Shown: in pieces, positions 16,417 to 25,252 of the stretch | How positions within the stretch are numbered: the first letter of the stretch is position 1 | Layout: each line of letters begins with the position of its first letter | Origin: Clostridia bacterium | GTDB lineage: Bacteria > Bacillota > Clostridia > Oscillospirales > CAG-272 | Assembly (NCBI GenBank): GCA_017463125.1 | Contig: JAFTPV010000004.1 | Coordinates: 1-58,793 of the forward strand | Direction of reading: 5' to 3' | DNA length: 58,793 bases | Notes under the pieces: generated by a model | Told to the model about the DNA's origin: nothing | Database searches by the model: none | The model's input: only the letters and a program-made list of their open reading frames with translations | Translations under genes and position numbers: made by a program

Positions 16417-17583
16417 TTATTTCTTTTCAATTAACGAAACCGCATGAGCAGCAGCGCCATCGCCGCTTCCGGTAAATCCCAGATGCTCCTCTGTCGTGGC
16501 CTTTATATTGACTCTGCCGAGAGAAATCCCTGCTTTTTCAGAAATATTCGCACGCATCTCATCAATATACGGCGCAATCTTGGGCCTTTGTAAAACAAGA
16601 GTTGCGTCTATGTTTTTTATGGTGTATCCTGAGTCATTCAGCAGCTTTACTACCTTTTCTAATAATATAAGACTACTTATACCGCAAAATTCGTCGCTCG
16701 TATCAGGAAAATGACGGCCAATGTCGCCAAGTGATGCTGCGCCGAGGAGGGAGTCCATTATCGCGTGTGTAAGAACGTCGGCATCGGAGTGTCCGAGAAG
16801 CCCGCGCTCATACGGTATCCTGACACCTCCGAGTATCAGATCCCGCCCTTCCGAAAATCTATGCACGTCATAGCCGTGCCCCACTCTTATATCAGTCATA
16901 TCCCGCTCTCTCTTTTTAATTAAAAATTCCGCGTATTCTTTGTCTTGGGGGGTCGTAATTTTTATATTTTCTTTACCTACGTCTACTGCCGAGGGGGATA
17001 TCCCTATTTGCTCGATAAGCATATTATCATCGGTAATCAAGGATAAATCAAAATTCTCCGACAACGCTTTTGAGTAGATGGAGCTCTTAAACACCTGCGG
17101 CGTCGTGGCAAAGAAGAGTGTGCTTCTGTCGACGGTTTTAGTAATTTTACTATTGGATACTATCTTTACCGTATCGGTCACGGGATATCCGGCCGTTGCC
17201 GCCCCCGTATCGTACGCCCGCATAATTACCTTATCTATCATATCGACTGTAATCAGGCACCTTGCGGCATCGTGTATCGCTACGAATTCTGCCTCGCGAG
17301 AAATCGTGGAAAATGCATTTTTTGCCGATTCTGCGCGTGTATTTCCGCCAACGACTATTTTTTCAATCTTCGGGAAATCGACTAGCAGCTCTTCTGCCGC
17401 AAAATCCATCTCATCCTCTCGGCACACGACAATGATTCCGTCAACGAGCGAGGAGTCGCTAAAGGCTCTTACGCTTCTATGTAAAACGCTCTCACCGCCT
17501 ATAAGCATTCTCTGCTTTGTAGTTTCGGAATTCATTCGAGCGCCGTTTCCTGCTGCCAGAATAATAGCGGTCGTTTTTATCAT
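16417..17583 (-). CDS. ispDF: Bifunctional IspD-IspF enzyme of the MEP isoprenoid pathway
   Basis: One 388-aa polypeptide joins two enzymes. Residues about 1-228 are IspD (2-C-methyl-D-erythritol 4-phosphate cytidylyltransferase): [36 protein letters not shown]. Residues about 231-388 are IspF (MEcPP synthase): [13 protein letters not shown] with the zinc-binding Asp/His, [47 protein letters not shown]. The two steps are not consecutive; IspE, which links them, is encoded at the other end of this window (56.4 kb). The fusion is known in some bacteria. Confidence 0.95.
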   Translation of the reverse strand: MIKTTAIILAAGNGARMNSETTKQRMLIGGESVLHRSVRAFSDSSLVDGIIVVCREDEMDFAAEELLVDFPKIEKIVVGGNTRAESAKNAFSTISREAEFVAIHDAARCLITVDMIDKVIMRAYDTGAATAGYPVTDTVKIVSNSKITKTVDRSTLFFATTPQVFKSSIYSKALSENFDLSLITDDNMLIEQIGISPSAVDVGKENIKITTPQDKEYAEFLIKKRERDMTDIRVGHGYDVHRFSEGRDLILGGVRIPYERGLLGHSDADVLTHAIMDSLLGAASLGDIGRHFPDTSDEFCGISSLILLEKVVKLLNDSGYTIKNIDATLVLQRPKIAPYIDEMRANISEKAGISLGRVNIKATTEEHLGFTGSGDGAAAHAVSLIEKK

Positions 17584-17624
17584 ATTGCTCTCCGTTCTGC
17601 CTTGTTATAAGACAGAGAATTTTT

Positions 17625-17963
17625 TTATTTTCTGTAATATACGAAATGAACGGTTATGGTTCTATATTTCCCGTCCTCGAGAAGATTCGGTCCTCTTACG
17701 ATAACGCCGTCACCGCTCATCAGTGTAGAAACCTCGAGCTCGGATATATTGCATACAAAGAGTCTGTCACCCGAGGAGTCTACGATGAACGTATCGTCCT
17801 TGACGGTGAGTGCGCCTCCCCTGCCGATAACGTCCTCGTTATCGTTTCTTCTCTCGGTGACGTACTTTACCACCTGACCGTGAAGTGCCTTGGCTCTCTC
17901 CAGCCTGACAGAATAAGGATCACCGTTTTTCTTTCCGCCGAACAGCTTTGAAAATATTGACAT
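17625..17963 (-). CDS. Small hypothetical protein
   Basis: The 112-aa protein starts with MSIFSKLFGGKKNGDPYS, a form typical of small soluble or membrane-associated proteins, and continues as a likely beta-rich domain (GALTVKDDTFIVDSSGDRLFV). I recognise no family. The SD is GGGAGATACTT and an extended -10 (TGCTAAAAT) lies just upstream on the minus strand. It precedes ispDF by 41 bp and may be cotranscribed with it. Confidence 0.65.
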   Translation of the reverse strand: MSIFSKLFGGKKNGDPYSVRLERAKALHGQVVKYVTERRNDNEDVIGRGGALTVKDDTFIVDSSGDRLFVCNISELEVSTLMSGDGVIVRGPNLLEDGKYRTITVHFVYYRK

Positions 17964-18100
17964 AAGTATCTCCCGAAAATTTCTACTAACATTTTAGCAT
18001 AAATAAGGCGAAAATGGAAGGGCTTTTTTCAGTTTTTGGGTGTTTTTTTATTAAAAACTAAAAAAAGTCATATTTTTTTTGATTTTTTTTGAAAAACCTA

Positions 18101-18129
18101 TTGCAATTTTAGAATTTATGTATTATAAT
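18101..18129 (+). promoter_or_regulatory. Promoter of the dcw cluster (mraZ)
   Basis: TTGCAA (18101-18106), 17 bp, TATAAT (18124-18129), immediately before the MraZ boxes. Confidence 0.8.
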
Positions 18130-18137
18130 ATACACAA

Positions 18138-18163
18138 GTGGGGCAAAGTGGACAAATGTGTAT
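18138..18163 (+). promoter_or_regulatory. MraZ-binding direct repeats
   Basis: GTGGGG (18138), GTGGAC (18148) and GTGTAT (18158) repeat with an exact 10-bp period. MraZ is known to bind GTGGG-type repeats with about 10-bp spacing in its own leader. Here they lie at the start of the transcript, so MraZ should repress the whole cluster. Confidence 0.75.
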
Positions 18164-18242
18164 CATTTTCCCCTAAAAAGACACTAAAATTCCCGGTTCA
18201 GACCTTAAAATCATAAAAAAATCAGCAAAGGAGGTATCTTTT

Positions 18243-18665
18243 ATGTCATTCGTTGGCTCATATTCGCATTCTCTTGATGCAAAAAAGCGCGTCTTTATCC
18301 CTGCGAAATATCGTGAAGAGCTCGGCGAAGTGTTCTACATAACTCGAAAATTTGATACCTACCTTTCTATTTACACCGAAGACGATTGGAATATCTATCT
18401 TGAAAAAATCGAAAAGCTGCCCGAGTCTATCGGTGCCGAGATACAGGATTTCATTCTCGGCGGAGCGCAGAAATGCTCGCTTGACAGCAACGGAAGAATT
18501 ATAATCGAGGACAGACTACTAAAGCACGCAATGATAAACAAGAACGTAGTCTTCGTAGGCGCCGGAAAGCAAATTCGTGTATGGGCGGAGGAGCTTTGGT
18601 GCGAGCGTGAGGAAAAGCGCGACTTTGAAAAGATGCGTCAAACTCTTGCAGAATACGGTCTTTAA
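18243..18665 (+). CDS. mraZ: Transcriptional regulator MraZ
   Basis: The 140-aa protein holds two AbrB-like (SpoVT-AbrB fold) half-domains: GSYSHSLDAKKRVFIPAKYREEL (residues about 5-27) and GAQKCSLDSNGRIIIEDRLL (about 75-94). In the family it forms a ring-shaped oligomer that binds repeats ahead of its own gene to control division and wall genes. SD AAAGGAGGT. The first gene of the cluster; rsmH follows after 23 bp. Confidence 0.95.
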   Translation: MSFVGSYSHSLDAKKRVFIPAKYREELGEVFYITRKFDTYLSIYTEDDWNIYLEKIEKLPESIGAEIQDFILGGAQKCSLDSNGRIIIEDRLLKHAMINKNVVFVGAGKQIRVWAEELWCEREEKRDFEKMRQTLAEYGL

Positions 18666-18688
18666 TTCCCTATCGAAAGGTAACTGTT

Positions 18689-19633
18689 ATGACAAACACA
18701 AGCTTCTCACATACGTCGGTGTTACTCTGGGAATGTATAGAAGCACTTGACATAAGGGATGGTTATACTTATATAGACTGCACTGCCGGCGGCGGCGGTC
18801 ACTCGATAGAGATTGCAAAGAGAATGGGAAAAAATTCACGCCTTATCTGTTTTGACAGAGATAAGAACGCGATAGCTGCCGCGAGCGAAAGACTTAAGGA
18901 TTATCTCGACAGAGTTACTTTTGTAAACGATAATTTCAGCGGTCTTGATAGAGTAATAAAAGAATACGGCATCACAAATCTCGGTGGAGTTCTTGCCGAC
19001 CTCGGTTGCAGCTCACATCAGTTTGACACACCGGAGCGCGGCTTCAGCTATATGCACGACGCGCCTCTTGATATGAGAATGGACACCGATTCCCCTCTCT
19101 CGGCATACGAGGTTGTGAACGGATATTCAGAAAACGATCTTAAAAGAATAATATACGACTACGGAGAAGAGCGCTTCGCGCCAAGGATAGCATCGGCAAT
19201 ATGTAAAAGAAGAGAGCTCTCCCCTATCAAAACAACCTTTGAACTTACCGAAATAATCAAGGGGGCCATTCCTGCAGCGGCGAGAGCCGATGGCCCCCAC
19301 CCCTCAAAGAGAACCTTTCAAGCAATTAGGATTGAGGTAAACGCGGAGCTTGATGCAATAAAGCCTCTTATCGAGGCGGCAAGCGCAAATATGGTAAGCG
19401 GAGGAAGGATAGCTATAATTTCCTTCCACTCCCTTGAGGACAGGATAGTAAAGCAGGCGTACAAGGCGCTTGCCTCCGGCTGCACCTGCCCGAAGGACTT
19501 CCCCGTTTGCATTTGTGGAAACAAGCCCAAAATCAAAGAAATTTCAAAGAAACCGATACTGCCGAGCAAAGAAGAGCTTGAGAGCAATCCGCGTTCAAGA
19601 AGCGCAAAGCTCAGAGTGGCAGAAAAAATATAA
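18689..19633 (+). CDS. rsmH: 16S rRNA (cytosine1402-N4)-methyltransferase RsmH
   Basis: The 314-aa protein is RsmH/MraW, which methylates N4 of C1402 in the ribosomal P site. Visible: HTSVLLWECIEAL, SAM-binding YIDCTAGGGGHS (about residues 28-39), VLADLGCSSHQFD, RGFSYMHDAPLDMRMD, and the C-terminal RIAIISFHSLEDRIVK and NPRSRSAKLRVAEK. Full length and in its standard position after mraZ. Confidence 0.95.
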   Translation: MTNTSFSHTSVLLWECIEALDIRDGYTYIDCTAGGGGHSIEIAKRMGKNSRLICFDRDKNAIAAASERLKDYLDRVTFVNDNFSGLDRVIKEYGITNLGGVLADLGCSSHQFDTPERGFSYMHDAPLDMRMDTDSPLSAYEVVNGYSENDLKRIIYDYGEERFAPRIASAICKRRELSPIKTTFELTEIIKGAIPAAARADGPHPSKRTFQAIRIEVNAELDAIKPLIEAASANMVSGGRIAIISFHSLEDRIVKQAYKALASGCTCPKDFPVCICGNKPKIKEISKKPILPSKEELESNPRSRSAKLRVAEKI

Positions 19634-19649
19634 GAAGGAGAAAAAGAAA

Positions 19650-20087
19650 ATGGCACGCAATACTATGAATAACTATGATAGACTTTACAATAGCATGAAG
19701 GAGAGCTTCACGGTAGAAAGCGGCGACTGTTCTCTTGGCGAATATATGCTCATGAAGGCAGCACAGAAGAAGAGCGAAGCGGCACTTCCCGTAGCGTTAC
19801 GTCCTTCTGCAACGCGCAGTGAGCGCACCGTTGCTATGATCTGCACCTACGTTGAGGAAAAGCTCACGGTTAAGGAAACTCCAGAGAAGGATACTATAAT
19901 CCGCTCTTTTCCTCTCCGCACCTCTGCCTCTGCCCTGCTCTCCGCAGTGGTAGCATGCACATTTATGCTTTCCTTTGCCTTCATCGGTTCAAAGCTCCTC
20001 ACTCCCGAGTCCAATATCGAAACCGTTGAAATAACGGAAACCGAGGAGATGCAGGATAACGCAGAAACTGCTTATGCGGCAGAATAA
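19650..20087 (+). CDS. Single-TM protein in the ftsL position
   Basis: The start is the ATG at 19650, with AGAAGGAG upstream; the longer open frame is an out-of-frame extension over rsmH. The 145-aa protein has a soluble N-terminal part (residues 1-92), one membrane helix (about 95-117, SALLSAVVACTFMLSFAFIG) and a short acidic exterior tail (VEITETEEMQDNAE). Gene order suggests FtsL, but FtsL has a short cytoplasmic tail and a long external coiled coil, the reverse of this layout. Either a divergent partner of the divisome or a replacement. A terminator-like hairpin follows. Confidence 0.7.
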   Translation: MARNTMNNYDRLYNSMKESFTVESGDCSLGEYMLMKAAQKKSEAALPVALRPSATRSERTVAMICTYVEEKLTVKETPEKDTIIRSFPLRTSASALLSAVVACTFMLSFAFIGSKLLTPESNIETVEITETEEMQDNAETAYAAE

Positions 20088-20127
20088 TCGAATTTTCTTT
20101 CATAAAATCAAGTTTTCATAAATAAGA

Positions 20128-20155
20128 TATAGCGATGGTTTTTACCGTCGCTATA
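20128..20155 (+). terminator. Terminator-like hairpin inside the dcw cluster
   Basis: TATAGCGATGG (20128-20138) pairs with CCGTCGCTATA (20145-20155), then TTTTTTATTTT. It ends 25 nt before the start codon of the PBP gene, leaving no room for a new promoter, so it must be read through or act as an attenuator. Confidence 0.75.
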
Positions 20156-20180
20156 TTTTTTATTTTACAAGGATATAAAA

Positions 20181-22418
20181 TTGAAAGCCCGCACTAAAAG
20201 TTCAACGAAAAAGCGCATTAGCGCTATACTGCTGCTATTTTTGTTTTTTACCTCGTACCTCTTATATAACATTTTTTATCTTGGGTACGTAAAGCACGAT
20301 TACTATAAAGAAAAAACATACGATCAGATAACGACAACCTCCCCTCTGCCAGCAAAGCGCGGTAATATTTACGACTCTAATATGAAAATCCTCGCCACAA
20401 GTAACACCGAATGGCGAATCTCGGTATCCACAAGAGATATACGCGCAGCAGAAAAAAAGGACGGCAAAGATTATACCAAAATAATATCCATAGGTATAGG
20501 CAAAATTTTGTCTATGAACACGGATAAATTATATAATAAGATAAAAAACGCAAACGTCCTTGACGTAACTATAAAAAAACGAGTTGAAGAAAAGGAATAC
20601 AGGCAAATTCTATCTTTTCTTGAGGAAAATGATATAGAGGAGCTGGTATTCTGCGAGGCGGGCAGCTCCCGCTCGTATCCCGAGGGTACGTTTTTAGCCC
20701 ATGCGCTAGGCTTTACAGGAAGCGATAATCAAGGACTTTACGGACTTGAATACTATTATGACGATACACTATCCGGAACTGACGGCTATTACGTTTACGC
20801 AAAGGACGCAAACGGAAATGCTCTCGATACCGAATACTCGGACTATTTCCCTGCAAAAGACGGCTGCAGCCTCGTTACAACAATTGATTCCTATCTTCAG
20901 ACGGAGCTTGAATCGATAATCGAAGAGGCGAGAGTAAATCACGCGGCACAAAACCGCGTTTGCGGTGTAGTTATGGATACGAATACGGGTGCAATTCTCG
21001 CTATGGCAACGACCTCCCCCTTTGACCCTAACGACCCGTTTACACTCGATGAAATCTCGGCACAAAAGCTTGTCGAATCGGGTCTTGTCAACGGTACAGA
21101 GGAATATAACGCTTACAAAACCTCGCTTATGCAAACGATGTGGTCAAACAAAGTGCTGAGCGAAACCTACGAGCCGGGCTCTACCTTTAAGATAATAACC
21201 GTAGCATCAGCGCTCGATTTCGGAGCCGTTACAGCGCGCGATACCTTCTCGTGCAGTGGCTCATGCTCTGTAGGGGGCTGGAATATCAGGTGTCACAAAA
21301 GAACAGGACACGGCTCGGGCTTCAGTCTTGCATACGGTCTGCAGATGTCCTGTAACCCCTGTATGATAGCCGTTTCCGAAAGGCTCGGAGCCGATAATTT
21401 CTACTCATACGTGAAAAATTTCGGCTATCTTGAAAAAACGGGGATAGACCTGCCGGGTGAGGCCGGAGCTATATTTCATAACGAGGGGAGCATCGGCACG
21501 ACGGAGCTTGCAACCGCCTCATTTGGTCAACGCTTTAAGGTATCTATAATCAATCATCTTACTGCGATATCTGCCGTAGCAAACGGCGGAAAGCTCGTAA
21601 CTCCGTATATCGTAGATAAAATCATTGACAGCGATGGAAATATAATTTCACAGCACGAAACCGAAATTAAGCGTCAGGTCATTAGCGAAAGCGCCGCAAA
21701 CACCGTATCGAAAATGCTGATAGAGGGTGTAAGCGGTGACGGCGGAGCGAAGAATGCAGGCGTTGTTGGTTATGATATAGCAGCAAAGACCGGAACCTCG
21801 GAAAAATTTGACATTCTTGACGAAAACGGAAACTCCTATCTGCGAATAGGCTCAACCGTTGCCTACGCTACCGACTCCGACACGGGAATAGCCGTTATAA
21901 TTGTGGTTGACGAGCCGACCTCCGAGGTGAAATACGGAAGCGTCGTAGCAGCACCATACGTTTCGCTGTTTTTAGAAAAGGCTCTTCCCTATCTCGAATA
22001 CAAGTCAACTAGTGACTCACAGAACGTAACGGTGGAAAACTACGTGGGAATGAGCGTCGACGCGGCAAAGAAGAAGCTTTCAGAAGCGAAGATTGCTTAC
22101 GAAATCGTCGGAAAAGGAAGTGTCGTTCTATCACAAACCCCAAGTGCAAACACCGAATTTTCCGCACCGGTATCAAGAGTTATCCTCTATACAGAGAAAA
22201 ATAACGACTCGCAAATTAAGGTACCGAATCTCGTAGGCTTAAGCGTGTCGGAAGGAATGAGGCTTGCGGTAAACTCAGGGCTGAATATAAAATTTTCCGG
22301 CGGCACTACGGCTGTCGCAACAGACAATATATATTCGCAGTCTATTGCACCGGGAGAGATGGTAAAGCGCGGTACCGTAATTTGTATCAGAATATTAACT
22401 ACGGATTTTGAAGATTAG
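20181..22418 (+). CDS. Class B penicillin-binding protein with PASTA domains (FtsI/SpoVD type)
   Basis: The start is a TTG at 20181 behind AAGGATATAAAA. The 745-aa transpeptidase has an N-terminal membrane anchor (about 13-34), a PBP dimerisation domain (LPAKRGNIYDSN onward), a transpeptidase domain with catalytic Ser334 (EPGSTFK), SCN at 390-392 and KTGT at 536-539, and two C-terminal PASTA repeats (about 607-745: VENYVGMSVDAAKKKL and KVPNLVGLSVSEGM). It cross-links septal peptidoglycan together with the SEDS protein FtsW encoded downstream. PASTA domains and position fit PBP2B/SpoVD. Confidence 0.93.
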   Translation: MKARTKSSTKKRISAILLLFLFFTSYLLYNIFYLGYVKHDYYKEKTYDQITTTSPLPAKRGNIYDSNMKILATSNTEWRISVSTRDIRAAEKKDGKDYTKIISIGIGKILSMNTDKLYNKIKNANVLDVTIKKRVEEKEYRQILSFLEENDIEELVFCEAGSSRSYPEGTFLAHALGFTGSDNQGLYGLEYYYDDTLSGTDGYYVYAKDANGNALDTEYSDYFPAKDGCSLVTTIDSYLQTELESIIEEARVNHAAQNRVCGVVMDTNTGAILAMATTSPFDPNDPFTLDEISAQKLVESGLVNGTEEYNAYKTSLMQTMWSNKVLSETYEPGSTFKIITVASALDFGAVTARDTFSCSGSCSVGGWNIRCHKRTGHGSGFSLAYGLQMSCNPCMIAVSERLGADNFYSYVKNFGYLEKTGIDLPGEAGAIFHNEGSIGTTELATASFGQRFKVSIINHLTAISAVANGGKLVTPYIVDKIIDSDGNIISQHETEIKRQVISESAANTVSKMLIEGVSGDGGAKNAGVVGYDIAAKTGTSEKFDILDENGNSYLRIGSTVAYATDSDTGIAVIIVVDEPTSEVKYGSVVAAPYVSLFLEKALPYLEYKSTSDSQNVTVENYVGMSVDAAKKKLSEAKIAYEIVGKGSVVLSQTPSANTEFSAPVSRVILYTEKNNDSQIKVPNLVGLSVSEGMRLAVNSGLNIKFSGGTTAVATDNIYSQSIAPGEMVKRGTVICIRILTTDFED

Positions 22419-22431
22419 AGAGGAAAAAGGA

Positions 22432-23883
22432 ATGAGGCTTAGCGAATTAATAAGCAGCAGCGATTGCGTATCAAACGAATCCTGTGATTTTGAAATAGAC
22501 GGCATTGCAACAAATGCGGCTACGGTAGAGGGAACGTCGCTTTTCATCGTAGAAAATTCCGAAAAGGCTCCCGACTTTACCGCACTCGAGAATAGACCCG
22601 TTGCGGTACTATGTGACAGAGCTATTGACACGGACGGTATCCCGAAAATCATAGTAGAAAACGCGCGCAGGTCAAGTGCTGAAATCCACTCAAGATTCTA
22701 CAGAATCGATTATTCGAGGTTAAAAATAATCGGAATAACAGGCACAAATGGTAAAACTACAACAGCGACTATCATTTACGAAGTATTAAGAAAAGCCGGC
22801 GTTAAAGCAGGCTTTATCGGCACGGGCAGAATAGAAACGGACGGCAAGGCAGAAAATGACGATTATTATTCTATGACGACCCCCGACCCTGCCGTTTTAT
22901 ATAAAACCTTAAAGAAAATGCAACAGGCGGGATGCACTCATATCGTTATGGAGGTATCAAGTCATGCACTGGTTCTGGATAAGGTTGCTCCTATCACCTT
23001 TAATTACGGGATATTTACGAATTTCAGTCCCGAGCATCTTGATTTTCATAATAATATAGATAGCTATCTTGAAGCAAAAAAGAAGCTATTGGATAAATCA
23101 AGAACTTGCGTTTTCAATATTGACGACAGCACCTTAAGAGCTGTAAGTCGAGAGCATACAGGACGGAAAATTACCGCAGGAGTGCTGTATAGAGGCGACG
23201 CCTACGCCACACACGTAGAAAACCTCGGGCTGGCGGGAACAACGTACATATACCAAGGTAAAAACTTTTCCTTCAAGATGAGAAGCTCACTTGTTGGAAT
23301 GTATAACGTATACAACACTCTTATAGCTGCGGCGGCGCTTATAGATATGGGAATAGCTCCCTGCTTCGTGAAGAGCGCAATAGCAAAAATTCAAAGCCCA
23401 CGCGGGCGATTTGAAATAATAAAAGATGAATTAACGGTAATAATAGATTATGCGCATACAGAGAAGGCGTACGAAAGCTTTCTCCGCGAGGCTAGTAAAA
23501 TCAAGGGAAAAGGCAGGCTTATCACCGTTTTCGGTTGCGGAGGCAACAGAGATAGAGAAAAAAGGCCAAAAATCGCGAAGGTGGTAGAAAAATATTCGGA
23601 CGTAATAATCGTTACCGCCGACAATTCAAGAGATGAAAGCACTGAGCGGATATTTGATGAAATCATCTGCGGCTTCGAGTCTAACAATTATTCAACCTAT
23701 CCTTCAAGAAAGGACGCCATAAAAGCCGCCGTAGAGCTGGCAACAAAAAATGACGTTATCGCGATTGTTGGAAAGGGTGCGGAAAAATACAATATAGACA
23801 ATAACGGCTATCATTATTATTCCGAGTCCGAGACGGTCAAGGAGGCTCTCAAGGAGCGAAGGCAACATGCGAATAAGGCTTGA
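22432..23883 (+). CDS. murE: UDP-N-acetylmuramoyl-tripeptide synthetase MurE
   Basis: The start is the ATG at 22432 after GAGAGGAAAAAGGA. The 483-aa Mur ligase adds the third stem-peptide residue. Motifs: ATP-binding ITGTNGKTTTATII (about 102-115), MEVSSHALVLDKV, TNFSPEHLDFH, and VIIDYAHTEKA. The amino-acid specificity loop reads DNSR (397-400) where DAP-adding enzymes usually have DNPR. The Arg is kept, so meso-diaminopimelate is the likely substrate. The 3' end overlaps murF by 17 bp. Confidence 0.93.
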   Translation: MRLSELISSSDCVSNESCDFEIDGIATNAATVEGTSLFIVENSEKAPDFTALENRPVAVLCDRAIDTDGIPKIIVENARRSSAEIHSRFYRIDYSRLKIIGITGTNGKTTTATIIYEVLRKAGVKAGFIGTGRIETDGKAENDDYYSMTTPDPAVLYKTLKKMQQAGCTHIVMEVSSHALVLDKVAPITFNYGIFTNFSPEHLDFHNNIDSYLEAKKKLLDKSRTCVFNIDDSTLRAVSREHTGRKITAGVLYRGDAYATHVENLGLAGTTYIYQGKNFSFKMRSSLVGMYNVYNTLIAAAALIDMGIAPCFVKSAIAKIQSPRGRFEIIKDELTVIIDYAHTEKAYESFLREASKIKGKGRLITVFGCGGNRDREKRPKIAKVVEKYSDVIIVTADNSRDESTERIFDEIICGFESNNYSTYPSRKDAIKAAVELATKNDVIAIVGKGAEKYNIDNNGYHYYSESETVKEALKERRQHANKA

Positions 23884-25252
23884 TATACCGCTAAAATTAT
23901 CCGAAATAAAAGACGCTATATGCGCCGAGGGCAATATAACGGAAGATACCGTATCGCATATTGTAACAGACTCACGCGAGTGCTTTAGCGGAGATCTTTT
24001 CATCGCGTTATGTGGCAGAGATGATAACGGAGAACACTACGTCCGTGATGCCGCACTAAAGGGCGCCTATATCATAACTACGCAAAGCATTGATGACGCG
24101 CTTACCGTAAGCGATACACTCCTTGCCCTTCTCGAGCTCGCAAAATATTATAAATCAAAATTAAAAAAGCTAAAATATACGGTAGCGATAACGGGCAGCG
24201 TCGGGAAAACCACGACCAAGGAATTTCTAAAAATCATTTGCGACGGAAAATATAAGACCCATGCTACAAGGGGTAATGAAAACAATCTTTTAGGCGTTCC
24301 TTTGACTATTTTATGTGCCGATGCAGATACGGAAATTTTGATTTTGGAAATGGGAATGAATCACATCGGTGAGATTTCTTTATTATCAAGGTGTGCTGCG
24401 CCCGACATATCGGTAATAACCAATATCGGAACAGCACATATAGGCATTTTGAAAAGCAGAGATAATATCGCCAAGGCAAAGCTTGAAATAAAGGACGGAA
24501 TGAAGGGCGGCAGGTTGATTTTACCTTACGGCGAGGAGCTTTTATACGAACAAGAGAGGGCGCATTACTTTTCATCTAAAAGCAAAGATGCTGATATATA
24601 TATAATATATAAGGAAGGAAACGTAACTGTTTTTGATAAGGACGGATATTATACCGCTCCCTTTAAGCCTACCGGAGAGCACAACCTTGAATGTCTTTGT
24701 GCGGCGGTACTCGCAGCAGAAGATGCAGATATTTCAAAAGACATTATCGCAAGACAAATTTCTTTAATTTCTTGCGAAAATACAAGGCAGACTATTATTC
24801 CCTTAAACAAATTCTATATTTTAGCAGATTACTATAACGCATCTTACGAATCCGTCAGAGCCGCCTTAGATCAGCTCTTAAGCCTTGAAGGATATACGGT
24901 CAAGAGCGCACTTTTGGGTACGGTGCTCGAGCTTGGGGATATGAGTGAGGAAATACACATAAAAATAGGAAGATATGCCGCAAAAAAAAATCTAAACAAT
25001 CTTTATCTATACGGTGAATATGCAAAAAGTATAAGAGAGGGCGCCATCGATGCAGGTTACCCCGAAAACAAAATCTTCATTAACGAAAATCGAGATGACC
25101 CGCGAAGGACGGCTCTGCAAATATCCCGAAACGGCACCGAGGGCGAAATAATTCTTTTCAAGGCGTCAAACGCTGTAAGACTCGGTAAAGTGTTAGAAGA
25201 ATTAAAAAGCATTATACATAAAAACGTCAAAGGAGAAAGGCAAGATGGTTGA
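23867..25252 (+). CDS. murF: UDP-N-acetylmuramoyl-tripeptide--D-alanyl-D-alanine ligase MurF
   Basis: The 461-aa ligase completes the muramyl pentapeptide by adding D-Ala-D-Ala. It has VTDSRECFSGDLFIAL (uridine-binding domain), AITGSVGKTTTKEF (P-loop, about 108-121), NENNLLGVPLTIL, LEMGMNHIGEI, VITNIGTAHIG and ILADYYNASYESVRAAL. It overlaps murE at the start and mraY by 8 bp at the end, so the three are translationally coupled. Confidence 0.94.
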   Translation: MRIRLDIPLKLSEIKDAICAEGNITEDTVSHIVTDSRECFSGDLFIALCGRDDNGEHYVRDAALKGAYIITTQSIDDALTVSDTLLALLELAKYYKSKLKKLKYTVAITGSVGKTTTKEFLKIICDGKYKTHATRGNENNLLGVPLTILCADADTEILILEMGMNHIGEISLLSRCAAPDISVITNIGTAHIGILKSRDNIAKAKLEIKDGMKGGRLILPYGEELLYEQERAHYFSSKSKDADIYIIYKEGNVTVFDKDGYYTAPFKPTGEHNLECLCAAVLAAEDADISKDIIARQISLISCENTRQTIIPLNKFYILADYYNASYESVRAALDQLLSLEGYTVKSALLGTVLELGDMSEEIHIKIGRYAAKKNLNNLYLYGEYAKSIREGAIDAGYPENKIFINENRDDPRRTALQISRNGTEGEIILFKASNAVRLGKVLEELKSIIHKNVKGERQDG

